IMG/VR virus record: IMGVR_UViG_3300006847_000108
Location: 1 to 20,148 of that record
Strand: one strand, 5' to 3'
DNA: 20,148 nucleotides
DNA from: a virus
The notes below the pieces were generated by a model. The model worked only from the letters and a program-made list of their open reading frames with translations, made no database searches and was not told where the DNA came from. Below are positions 1 to 7,221 of this stretch, one piece after another (position 1 is the first letter of the stretch; each line of letters starts with the position of its first letter). Position numbers and translations under genes: made by a program.

Positions 1-128
1 CGCTCCAGGGCCGCAACTTCATGTACGAGGAAATGGGTAAGTCCGGCGACAACACCAAGGGGATGGTCGTCGGGGAGTACACCGTGGAAGTGCATCACGG
101 GTCGGCGATGGGACGGCTCAGGGTCTAA
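1..128 (+). CDS. Probable major capsid protein, C-terminal fragment
   Basis: The frame starting at base 3 is open from the window edge to a TAA at 126-128 and encodes the last 41 residues of a protein ending GEYTVEVHHGSAMGRLRV. The segment GDNTKGMVVGEYTVEV followed by a short H-G-x-A/M tail resembles, from memory, the C-terminus of SU10-type (DUF5309) major capsid proteins, where a charged turn precedes a final strand. Its place directly upstream of connector and tail genes fits a capsid gene. A strong terminator lies 176 bases downstream, as expected for a highly expressed capsid transcript. The family call is inference from a short fragment; the rest of the gene lies outside the window. Confidence 0.55.
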   Translation, partial: LQGRNFMYEEMGKSGDNTKGMVVGEYTVEVHHGSAMGRLRV

Positions 129-154
129 CCCTGACGGGAGTCTGGAGGCGAATC

Positions 155-277
155 ATGTTCAAGGACCACAAGGAACCCGCGCCCAAGCCGGAGCCCAAGT
201 CCGAACCGGAGCCGAAGAAGAAGCCTGAGAAGAAGGAGCCGGATCCGCCACCCCCGCCGAACGCGATGGGGGTGTAG
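155..277 (+). CDS. Small Lys/Pro/Glu-rich hypothetical protein (40 aa)
   Basis: ATG at 155 is preceded by a good ribosome binding site, TGGAGG at 143-148, six bases upstream. The 40-residue product consists almost wholly of K, P and E in PEPK-type repeats, then a run of five prolines and a short NAMGV tail. It must be disordered and highly charged. It sits between the capsid gene and the terminator at 304-350, so it is probably co-transcribed with the capsid. Similar tiny charged proteins are common next to phage capsid genes, but no function is assigned. The clear ribosome binding site is the main argument that it is real. Confidence 0.6.
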   Translation: MFKDHKEPAPKPEPKSEPEPKKKPEKKEPDPPPPPNAMGV

Positions 278-303
278 ATCCACTGCACGTCTGGGAGGAG
301 TTG

Positions 304-350
304 AGGCGGCGCAGGCGTCGGACGGCGTCCGGCCGGCGCCGCCTTTGTTT
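304..350 (+). terminator. Strong intrinsic terminator after the capsid genes
   Basis: AGGCGGCGC at 304-312 pairs perfectly with GCGCCGCCT at 336-344, a nine-base-pair GC-rich stem, followed by TTTGTTT at 344-350. The loop contains a second small hairpin, GGAC/GTCC around a GGC. It would stop or attenuate transcription from the capsid genes before the coiled-coil and glycosyltransferase genes. No separate promoter is visible in the 14 bases before the next start codon, so downstream genes probably depend on partial read-through or antitermination. Confidence 0.75.
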
Positions 351-364
351 CGTCAGGGGGACTC

Positions 365-580
365 GTGCATCCAGTGTTTGAGGAGTTCTGTCGCGCCCGA
401 GACTTGCGCCCGGAGGTGCTGCACCGGATGCAGCGCGTCGTGCGCACCGAGATTCAGCCGCTCCTGGACGAGCGGGAGACGTTGATCGAGGAGAACGCCC
501 GGCTGCGCGAGCGCGTCGCGGCGCTTGAAGCCGAGCCCAAGCAGCGAGTCGCCAAGAAGCCCGAGGCGGTGCCGGCGTGA
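365..580 (+). CDS. Small coiled-coil hypothetical protein (71 aa)
   Basis: GTG start at 365 follows a G-rich ribosome binding site (AGGGGG at 355-360). The 71-residue product is helical. From about residue 30 the sequence LLDERETLIEENARLRERVAALEAE has heptad spacing of leucine and valine typical of a dimeric coiled coil, followed by a basic Lys/Ala/Pro tail. Its stop codon overlaps the start of the large glycosyltransferase gene by four bases (GTGA), so the two are translationally coupled and expressed in fixed ratio. It could be a partner or recruiting subunit of that enzyme, or a minor structural protein. The family was not recognised. Confidence 0.7.
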   Translation: MHPVFEEFCRARDLRPEVLHRMQRVVRTEIQPLLDERETLIEENARLRERVAALEAEPKQRVAKKPEAVPA

Positions 581-3500
581 AGTTCTCCTGGTGTTTCGTG
601 ATCGACAGCGTGCCGTTCTCGAAAGCCACCCGCGACGGCGAGACGTCGCTGGGAGGGTCGGAGTCGGCGTGTATCGGCCTCGCGCGTGCCCTGGCCGTCA
701 AGGGACATCACGTCTTCATCTGCGCCACCAAGCTGGCCGAGGACGCGCAGGGCGCTGATGCGGCTGGGGTGACGTGGATCCCCTACGACCAGCTCGACCT
801 GACGAACATGTTCTTCGAGTGGGACGTGTTCTGTGTCCTCCGCCACCCGGCGATCTTCCAGACGCCTCGACGGGCCAGGCTGCGGGTGCTGTGGAATCAG
901 GATCTGCTGAACCACGACGGGTTCAAGGCGATCGTGATGGCGGTCGCGTGGGCCTACGACAAGGTCGTGTACGTCTCCGAGTTCCATCGGGCGCAGTGGG
1001 AAGACTGGCTGCCGGAACTCAAGCCGCTGGGGCACGTCACCAAGAACGGGTACGACCCGGCGAACGTGCCGGATCCAGCGGCCATCGTCAAGGATCCGAA
1101 CCGCATCATTCACATCAGCCGCCCGGAGCGAGGGCTTGCGCCGCTGCTCGAGATGTGGCCCGCCATCCGGCAGGCGCACCCGCTGGCCGAGCTGCACCTG
1201 TGCCGGTATTCCTCAATGTACGACACCGAGGGCTGGGGGCAGGTGTGCCAGGACTTCGATGCCCAGGCCGCCGATCTGAACGCGCGTGTCGGGGGCATCA
1301 CGTTTCTCGGGGAGCTGAACAAGGTCCAACTACACCAGGCGATCGCGGAGTCCGCGGTGATGGCGTATCCGGGGGTGCATACCTTCGCGGAGACGTCGTG
1401 CATCGCGGCCATTGAAGCGCAGGCGAACGGCACGCCGTTTGTCGGCTCGTGGAAAGGCGCGCTGCCGGAAACCGTGCCCGGCGGGATCTTGATTCCCGGG
1501 GGCGCGTTCGAGCCGGACTATCAGCGGGCGTTCGTCGCGGCCGTCGGTCGGATGCTCGACGGCTGCGCGCGGAACACCGTGGAGTACCGCCGGCTCCAGC
1601 ACGACGGCCGCGCACACGTCGAGGCCTACACCTACGCGGTGATCGCGGCCGAGTGGGAAGCCTGGGTGGAGCAGACGTTCCGCCAGCGGTACGACGGCAA
1701 CAAGCGCGGCGTCCTCCGACAGTTGCTGCACTACGACGACCACACCGCCGCGAAGATCGTCGCGCAGGAGATCGTGGACGGGGACGCGCCGTACGTCTTC
1801 GGGTGGGCGCAAGGGCAGTTTACGGAGGACATCCGGCAGGAGGCCGAAGACGCGCTCGTGCTGTGCGACCGCGTCATTCGTGGCGAGGATCAGTCCGCCG
1901 AGGACTACGCCCACCACGCGCTCGATCCGATCACGGAGCTCAACGCCAACTACAACCGCCTCACCGACGTCGTTGCCAAGCTGAAGGACTGCGCGTCCGT
2001 CGTGGACATCGCCTGCGGCTCCGGGGCGTACGCGCTCGGCCTCGCCCGGGCAAACCCGGCGATGCACGTCACGGCGATCGACTACGCGCAGGGCAACATC
2101 GACGCCGGCCGGAAGGCGGCCGAGCAGCTCGGCGTGGCGGATCGCATCACCTGGATCTGCGCGCCCGTCTGGGACTTTGCGACCGGGACGTTCTCTGAGT
2201 GGTGGCAGACCTTCGCGGCTGAGGGACCACGGTTCAATGGGCTCTGGTGCGGGGAGTTCGTCGAGCACGTCAGCGATTGCACGGCGCTCATCGACGGACT
2301 CGAGTCCGTCGTCACGCCCGGGTCACCTGTGGTCTACACCTGCCCCTATGGGCCGCTGGGGGACTTGATCACCCGGCGGCAGACACATCTGCGCGGGCAT
2401 GTTCACCACTTCGGGCAGGCGGATCTGGTGGCGGTGTTCGGGAAGAAGGCCGGGATCGACTTCCAGTTCCTGCCGTGGCTCGGCGTCACGCCACGAGGCT
2501 GGCGCACCGGCAACTGGCTGATCACGTATCGCGCAGGCACCGCTCCGGCGGGTCAGCGGCCGTACGCTCGGCAGATCCTGACGACGCGGCCGAAAGCGCG
2601 GCTGTCCGTCGGCATCCTCGCGCAGAACGCCGAACACGATCTCGCGCGGTGCCTCGATTCGGTCTGGGCCATTGCCGACGAGATTGTCATCGGGGACGCG
2701 GGCAGCACCGACAGTACGCGACAGATTGCCGAGTCGTTTGCGCGCAAGGTGCGTGTCGTGCCGGTGACGCCGGTCTCCCAGCATCCGGACGGGTTCTCCG
2801 GGTCGCGCAACGAAGTGCTTGCGCACTGCACCGGGGACTGGTTCCTCTGGCTCGACACCGACGAAGTGCTCGTGGGCATGGATGCGGTCTGGCAGTACCT
2901 CGAGAGCGGCCCGTTCATCGGCTACTCGATCCACCAGAACCATCTGCAGTTGGATGCCCCGCAGCACTACGACAAGCCGATCCGGCTGTTCCAGACCCGG
3001 CAGCCGATCCAGTTCTACGGCGCGATTCACGAGCAGCCGCAACTGGTGGACTGCAACGGGGACATCGAACCCGCCTTGGAAGTCTTCGACGTCCAGATCG
3101 CGCATACCGGGTATCTCACGGTGAACGTGCGCCGCGACAAGATGCTGAACCGGAACCTGCCGCTGCTTGGACGTGATCAGGATCGGTTCCCGGATCGACG
3201 GCTGGGCAAGGTGCTGGTACTGCGGGACTACGTCAACCTCGCGGACTTGGACTGCGAGCAGCACGGGGATCGGCTGACCGGACGGGCGCGGCAGTTCTAT
3301 CAGGAAGCGATCACACTGTTCACGTCCACATTCAGTGACCCGGCGGACAAGCACCACGAGATTGCGCGGCCGTTCTATGAGCGGGCGCTGCAGGTGCTCA
3401 AGAAGGGCACTGAAGTCGAGTTCTCCTTGGCCGGGAAACGGGGCGGGTTGAACGGGACGCGGGCGAAACCGGCGCGGGCGTGGGTGCAGTCGCCGGAGGA

Positions 3501-3618
3501 AATGCAGATCCTCGTGCGGCATCGGCTGGACAAGGCGGCGGCGGATATGGTGCCGAAGCCAATCCGGCTCGATCCGATTGTGCCGAGGGTGAAGGCACGC
3601 GAGGCGGTGAGCGCGTGA
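577..3618 (+). CDS. GT4 glycosyltransferase - methyltransferase - GT2 glycosyltransferase fusion
   Basis: A 1013-residue, three-domain enzyme. Residues 1 to about 370 form a GT-B fold, GT4-like glycosyltransferase: a Gly-rich GGSE loop at 26-29, HISRPERGL near 179-187, and the E-x7-E signature at Glu272/Glu280 (AETSCIAAIE) that contacts the nucleotide sugar in retaining enzymes. Residues about 440-655 form a class I SAM-dependent methyltransferase with motif I VVDIACGSGAYALGLA at 475-490 and an acidic IDY at 501-503. Residues about 672-850 form a GT-A, GT2-like glycosyltransferase with DAGSTDST at 707-714 and the DxD-type motif LDTDE at 759-763. The last 160 residues are helical and basic. 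It would sequentially add and methylate sugars, on the virion or on a host surface glycan; the acceptor is unknown. Start is GTG 577, coupled to the gene upstream. Such enzymes are usually separate proteins. Confidence 0.88.
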   Translation: MKFSWCFVIDSVPFSKATRDGETSLGGSESACIGLARALAVKGHHVFICATKLAEDAQGADAAGVTWIPYDQLDLTNMFFEWDVFCVLRHPAIFQTPRRARLRVLWNQDLLNHDGFKAIVMAVAWAYDKVVYVSEFHRAQWEDWLPELKPLGHVTKNGYDPANVPDPAAIVKDPNRIIHISRPERGLAPLLEMWPAIRQAHPLAELHLCRYSSMYDTEGWGQVCQDFDAQAADLNARVGGITFLGELNKVQLHQAIAESAVMAYPGVHTFAETSCIAAIEAQANGTPFVGSWKGALPETVPGGILIPGGAFEPDYQRAFVAAVGRMLDGCARNTVEYRRLQHDGRAHVEAYTYAVIAAEWEAWVEQTFRQRYDGNKRGVLRQLLHYDDHTAAKIVAQEIVDGDAPYVFGWAQGQFTEDIRQEAEDALVLCDRVIRGEDQSAEDYAHHALDPITELNANYNRLTDVVAKLKDCASVVDIACGSGAYALGLARANPAMHVTAIDYAQGNIDAGRKAAEQLGVADRITWICAPVWDFATGTFSEWWQTFAAEGPRFNGLWCGEFVEHVSDCTALIDGLESVVTPGSPVVYTCPYGPLGDLITRRQTHLRGHVHHFGQADLVAVFGKKAGIDFQFLPWLGVTPRGWRTGNWLITYRAGTAPAGQRPYARQILTTRPKARLSVGILAQNAEHDLARCLDSVWAIADEIVIGDAGSTDSTRQIAESFARKVRVVPVTPVSQHPDGFSGSRNEVLAHCTGDWFLWLDTDEVLVGMDAVWQYLESGPFIGYSIHQNHLQLDAPQHYDKPIRLFQTRQPIQFYGAIHEQPQLVDCNGDIEPALEVFDVQIAHTGYLTVNVRRDKMLNRNLPLLGRDQDRFPDRRLGKVLVLRDYVNLADLDCEQHGDRLTGRARQFYQEAITLFTSTFSDPADKHHEIARPFYERALQVLKKGTEVEFSLAGKRGGLNGTRAKPARAWVQSPEEMQILVRHRLDKAAADMVPKPIRLDPIVPRVKAREAVSA

Positions 3619-3622
3619 CGCC

Positions 3623-3859
3623 TTACGGAAATCTTTCTTGGGCCGCGAGGTACTCGCGCCAAAGGTCCGCCTCGGCAGATCCGTCCGGTAATTCCAATAC
3701 TTGCCGAACGAGAACCTCTGGCTCGACACCCCCGCGCCGACGCAAGAGCAAGGCGTCTTCGATCCGAACGTGGATTTCGTCGGCCATCTCAGCGACAGGG
3801 ATGCCTCCGACGAACGCGGCCGTGGCAAGTGTGTCAAGTGGCGGATGGTGCTCGCACAT
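3623..3859 (-). CDS. Possible minus-strand hypothetical protein (moron, 78 aa)
   Basis: This 78-residue minus-strand ORF fills the only sizeable gap between plus-strand genes of the left half. Its translation is protein-like: a hydrophobic N-terminal part (ATAAFVGGIPVAEMADEIHVRIEDALLL) and an amphipathic, acidic C-terminus with LWREYL, with balanced use of E, D, V, L and R. The local base composition is less GC-rich than in neighbouring genes, as in a recently acquired moron. Against it: no clear ribosome binding site precedes the ATG at 3859, and I found no convincing promoter or terminator. The plus-strand readings of the same bases are Ser/Arg/Thr-rich and look like shadows. The family was not recognised. 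Confidence 0.45.
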   Translation of the reverse strand: MCEHHPPLDTLATAAFVGGIPVAEMADEIHVRIEDALLLRRRGGVEPEVLVRQVLELPDGSAEADLWREYLAAQERFP

Positions 3860-3876
3860 GAACGTGGAAGTCTAGC

Positions 3877-4743
3877 ATGTCGTGGCATCCAAACGACCTC
3901 TTTACCGAGCTCGACCTGCTCGCGTACGAGGGCAGCATCCTGACCAGCTTCCAGAAAGTGGACTGGCAGGAGAAGCGTCGCAAGGCGGTGACGGACTGGC
4001 TGCGGCCCCTGCTGCGCGCCAACGGGTTCGCGGTGGAGCGGTTCCGCACGCGGTTCGAGCCGGACGCTGTGGTCGGATTCACCGGAGCGGCCTACAGCGA
4101 CAAGCGCGGCGCGGCGATCAGCGCGGATGCGGACGATCTCAACCTCGCCACCATCTTCGCCACAGCGGGATCGGATGCGCTCTATGTCGGCTCCGATCAG
4201 CAGTTCCGCGGGATCTCGCTGCGGATGCAGGACAGTGTGACGGCCACGGCGAACGTCCTCAGTGTCGCGTATTGGGCCGATGCCTGGATCGCGCTCGACG
4301 TGGTGGACAAGACGCAGAAGGTGACCGGCAAGTCCTTCAGCGGCGGCGGCTCAGTGACGTGGCGGATGCCGGAGGATTGGGCGCTGCGGTCGATCAGCAC
4401 GTTCGGCCGCCGGTACTGGGTGAAGCTGACGGTCTCGGCGACCCCGGCGAGTGCGACGGCGGGACAGTTCGGGGTGATTCGCCATTCGGCCCTCGCGCCA
4501 GCGGTGACGTTCTGGACGCTCGCGCTGATCATGCGCGAAGCCCCGGCGAGTGCCTCGGGGCCGTGGCTCGAGAAAGCCGTCTGGTACGAAGCCCAAGCGG
4601 AGGCGGCGTGGCAGCGTGCGCTCTCTGTGCTGGGCGGGGAGTTCGAGACCGACGATCCGCTCACCGATCAGATCAGCGAGACGGAGTCGGAGCAGACGAC
4701 GTCGGAGGCGACTGGCGGGCCGTGGCGGATGGAGCGCGCGTAA
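3877..4743 (+). CDS. Putative head-tail adaptor with inserted beta domain (288 aa)
   Basis: ATG 3877 follows GGAAG at 3866-3870 with six-base spacing. The ends of the protein are helical: residues 1-55 (TELDLLAYEGSILTSFQK, then KAVTDWLRPLLRANGF) and about 215-265 (WTLALIMREA, then YEAQAEAAWQRAL). Together they resemble the helical bundle of gp6/HK97-type head-tail connector proteins. Between them, about residues 80-210 are rich in S, T, V, G and W and look like an inserted beta-sandwich. The C-terminus is acidic and Ser/Thr/Glu-rich. Position after the head genes and before the tail terminator supports an adaptor role. The assignment is by fold pattern and context, not by a recognised signature. 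Confidence 0.55.
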   Translation: MSWHPNDLFTELDLLAYEGSILTSFQKVDWQEKRRKAVTDWLRPLLRANGFAVERFRTRFEPDAVVGFTGAAYSDKRGAAISADADDLNLATIFATAGSDALYVGSDQQFRGISLRMQDSVTATANVLSVAYWADAWIALDVVDKTQKVTGKSFSGGGSVTWRMPEDWALRSISTFGRRYWVKLTVSATPASATAGQFGVIRHSALAPAVTFWTLALIMREAPASASGPWLEKAVWYEAQAEAAWQRALSVLGGEFETDDPLTDQISETESEQTTSEATGGPWRMERA

Positions 4744-4968
4744 ATGAAACTCCGCGCTACTGAACCACGCGCGAAACTCGTCAAGGATGTGCGGCTGGAC
4801 GGCGTGAGCATCTTGCATCGAGGCGTGACATTCGCGGACGCCGAGGACGGCGTGGTGAGGGTGAACAAGGACGAGTCCGGGCAAAAACAGTGGGATCGGG
4901 ACGAATACGGAGATGCCATCGTGCGTCGAGAGTATACGTTGCGCGGCCGAGTGGAGATCGTGTTCTAG
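4744..4968 (+). CDS. Small phage structural-region hypothetical protein (74 aa)
   Basis: The ATG follows the upstream stop codon with no gap, so translation is coupled. The 74-residue product is charged and beta-rich, with alternating hydrophobic residues (VRLDGVSILHRGVTF, then REYTLRGRVEIVF at the end). Gene position between an adaptor-like protein and a tail terminator-like protein suggests a minor head-tail joining component such as a stopper. No motif identifies it. Confidence 0.6.
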   Translation: MKLRATEPRAKLVKDVRLDGVSILHRGVTFADAEDGVVRVNKDESGQKQWDRDEYGDAIVRREYTLRGRVEIVF

Positions 4969-5403
4969 ATGGCCGCGACGACGGCTGACGTGATCGTGGA
5001 TCGCGTCCGCTCGATTCTCGCCAGTCCAGTGTTCGGGTTTACCGAGGCGGTGACGTGGAGTTCGTTCGATCAGCAGCCGGACACCAACATCGACCGCGTG
5101 TATCGGATTCCACCCCCAAGCTCCCAGCGGAGCGCGGGGGGGTTCGGGTTTACCGAGGATCGCACCGACGTGCTGCAGATTTGGGTGGCGCGAAAGCATC
5201 ACCAGGACATGCACGTCACCCGCTCCCTGCTCTTGCGGGACGTGCATAGCCTGACGACGGCGATCCTGCGTGACGCGCACGAGGCGAGCGGGGACTACGG
5301 GATCCCGGATGAAGGGCGCGGCCATGCGATCGCGGATGTGCCCCGCGCGGCGTACGTGACGCTCCGGCTCACGCTGCCGGTGAACTACGACTGTCAATTT
5401 TGA
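4969..5403 (+). CDS. Putative tail terminator / tail completion protein (144 aa)
   Basis: The ATG directly follows the upstream TAG. The 144-residue protein has an N-terminal helix (ADVIVDRVRSILA), a central strand-turn region (DVLQIWVARKH), a second helix (LLLRDVHSLTTAILR) and a C-terminal strand pair (AYVTLRLTLPVNYD). This alpha-beta pattern and size match lambda gpU / gp17-like tail terminators, which form a ring between connector and tail tube. Its place directly before the tail tube gene is the standard position. Recognition is structural and contextual, so the exact family is uncertain. Confidence 0.6.
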   Translation: MAATTADVIVDRVRSILASPVFGFTEAVTWSSFDQQPDTNIDRVYRIPPPSSQRSAGGFGFTEDRTDVLQIWVARKHHQDMHVTRSLLLRDVHSLTTAILRDAHEASGDYGIPDEGRGHAIADVPRAAYVTLRLTLPVNYDCQF

Positions 5404-5417
5404 GGTAGGAGACGCCC

Positions 5418-6485
5418 ATGCCCGGAACCACTGGCCGCGAAATGAAAGGCTTCGCGTTTGCGAAGTTTGCCACCAATTCCTGGGGCGTGGCCGCAGCGGT
5501 CACGAAAGGCACACGGTTCCTCTCGGACGGCGGCCTCAAGTATCTGCCGTCGTTCATTGAGGATCGCTCGTTCGGGGAAACCTTCCTCGGCGCGTCCTCG
5601 CAGGGCGACGTGGCCCCACCCGATCTGACGCTCGCCGGGCAGGCGCGCTACGAGGATCACCACTACGTGCTGGAAGCCTTGGCGATGGGCTCGCCCGCCA
5701 CCGTGGCGATCTCAACCTCGGCGGTCGGGCAGGTGACGTCGTGGTCGCATGTGCTTGATCTCGCCCCGTCGATCGACGGCCTCGGGGCAACGTTCGCGCT
5801 GGACCGCAAGCTCTACGTCGAAGAACTGACGTCCGCGAAGATCTTCGGGTTCGGCGACACCATCGGCGACGGCGGGATCGTCGTGCAGGCGTTCCGGGTG
5901 TTGGGTTCCAAGGCGACCAACATCTCGAGCGTCAACATCAATTCCACCGTCTACGGCGCGAGCTACCCGGCGCTCGGCGGGAAAATCTTCCGCAATCAGG
6001 GCGTCTTCCGGTTGAACGCCCAAGCCGGGGGCGCGCTGGCGGCGTCGGATGCGATCACGATCGAAGCCTGCGAGTTTGGGTTCGAGCGTCCGCAGGATCG
6101 CTCGTTCGTCTACGGGCAGGACTTCATCGCGGAACCGGCCGACAACGAGTTCCCCGAACCGATGGTCCGCGTGGCCTATCCCCGCATGAACACCGTCTCG
6201 GCCAACTCGCTCTATGGGGCGATGCGCGCGTTCTCCGCCTATAAGGGGGATCTGACCTACCTCGGAGCGTTCATCAACTCCACCGATCGCTACACGAAGC
6301 TCTACCAGTTCCCGTACATGGAGCTGCAGGACTTCGAGACGCCCACAGCAGGGGCGGCGCAGGTCAAGCCGGTGGCGATGTTCCGCTTGAAGCAAGCCTC
6401 CGCGGCACCGACAGGGATGACGGGGGTGACGAAGCCGTTCCGCATCACGCGGATCATGGTCAATTCGGTTCACGCATTCGCGTAA
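5418..6485 (+). CDS. Major tail tube protein (355 aa)
   Basis: ATG 5418 has a strong ribosome binding site, AGGAG at 5407-5411 with six-base spacing, as expected for an abundant structural protein. The 355-residue product is beta-rich and Gly/Ala/Ser-rich, with few charged clusters. It lacks a signal peptide. It would polymerise as rings around the tape measure to form the non-contractile tail tube. It is longer than the minimal 150-250 residue tube proteins, so it may carry an extra surface domain. Order tail terminator, this gene, chaperone pair, tape measure is the canonical siphovirus order and is the main support. Confidence 0.75.
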   Translation: MPGTTGREMKGFAFAKFATNSWGVAAAVTKGTRFLSDGGLKYLPSFIEDRSFGETFLGASSQGDVAPPDLTLAGQARYEDHHYVLEALAMGSPATVAISTSAVGQVTSWSHVLDLAPSIDGLGATFALDRKLYVEELTSAKIFGFGDTIGDGGIVVQAFRVLGSKATNISSVNINSTVYGASYPALGGKIFRNQGVFRLNAQAGGALAASDAITIEACEFGFERPQDRSFVYGQDFIAEPADNEFPEPMVRVAYPRMNTVSANSLYGAMRAFSAYKGDLTYLGAFINSTDRYTKLYQFPYMELQDFETPTAGAAQVKPVAMFRLKQASAAPTGMTGVTKPFRITRIMVNSVHAFA

Positions 6486-6494
6486 ACGAGGGGT

Positions 6495-6890
6495 ATGGCA
6501 CTCGAACTGAAGCAAGTTGGCGATCTCATCACGGTGTGCGATGCGGACCTCGTGCCCGACGGGGACAAGGACACGACGTACTCGATCCGCCATCTCACGA
6601 TCGAGAAGAACCGGGAGCTGCGGCGGAAGCACACGAAGCGGAAGCCCAATCCCCGCACGCACGTCATGGAAGACGAGACCGACGAGTACGCGCTGTCAGA
6701 CGAGCAGTTCGATTACGCGCTCGCGGACTGGAAAGGGGTCGTCGCGGGGGGGGAGGCCGTGCCCTGCACGCGCGACCACAAGATGCTGCTCGACGGCCTG
6801 CGGCGGGATGCGATCTTGCGGAAGGCGGGCTTGAACGAAATCGCGGCTGTGGGTGAAGCCCGCAAAGAGTCCTTTCGCTCGGTGGCGTGA
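6495..6890 (+). CDS. Tail assembly chaperone, first ORF (gpG-like, 131 aa)
   Basis: A 131-residue protein with ATG 6495 just after GAGGGG at 6488-6493. The N-terminal half is beta-rich (LKQVGDLITVCDADLVP) followed by a basic helix, the C-terminal half is helical. Size and position between tube and tape measure genes match lambda gpG and similar tail assembly chaperones, which coat the tape measure protein and recruit tube subunits. Its last 38 bases overlap the next ORF, which lies in the +1 frame, so a G-GT-like fusion may be made by frameshifting (see findings). Confidence 0.72.
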   Translation: MALELKQVGDLITVCDADLVPDGDKDTTYSIRHLTIEKNRELRRKHTKRKPNPRTHVMEDETDEYALSDEQFDYALADWKGVVAGGEAVPCTRDHKMLLDGLRRDAILRKAGLNEIAAVGEARKESFRSVA

Positions 6891-7218
6891 GTTCGTCACG
6901 TACTGGTACCACGACGCGCCGCAGACGCCGTGCTGCATGTTCGTCACCGACGAGGACCGGGAGAGCGAGCCCGAGGCCTACGACTGCGAGACGTGCCCCG
7001 TGGCGGATGCGCTGTACCTGCTCGACGCGGACGCGCTGAATCGCAAAGCGTGGTCCCTGTATCAGCAGACGGTGTCCAGGTTCACGGTGGAAGGGCACGC
7101 GCTCGGCGTCGTGCTGGAGAAGCTGACCGCCGACTGCGATCAGGACGAGTTTGAAGAACTCCTCGCGCGCTGGACGTTCGCCTTTGACACCTGTAATCCG
7201 CTGCCGGAGCCCAAGTAG
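6853..7218 (+). CDS. Tail assembly chaperone, second ORF (gpT-like, about 121 aa)
   Basis: This ORF is open from just after a stop at 6832-6834, and its earliest normal start is GTG 6853 inside the preceding gene, with no good ribosome binding site. It encodes an acidic helical protein ending DQDEFEELLARWTFAFD. Two cysteine pairs, CC near residue 27 and CETC near residue 46, could bind a metal ion. In lambda-like phages the T region is made only as a fusion to G. The frame relation here would need a +1 (or -2) shift. Whether it is translated alone by reinitiation or as a fusion of about 240 residues cannot be decided from sequence. Confidence 0.68.
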   Translation: MKPAKSPFARWREFVTYWYHDAPQTPCCMFVTDEDRESEPEAYDCETCPVADALYLLDADALNRKAWSLYQQTVSRFTVEGHALGVVLEKLTADCDQDEFEELLARWTFAFDTCNPLPEPK

Positions 7219-7221
7219 CCG

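Noticed and set aside
1330-3888. Long minus-strand ORFs opposite the glycosyltransferase fusion (1330-2268, 2323-3888)
   Set aside because: They are Arg/Pro/His/Val-rich antisense shadows in GC-rich DNA; the plus strand encodes three recognisable catalytic domains.
4351-5397. 348-codon minus-strand ORF opposite the connector and tail terminator genes
   Set aside because: Arg/His/Pro-rich composition, no ribosome site, and well-coupled plus-strand genes over the same bases.
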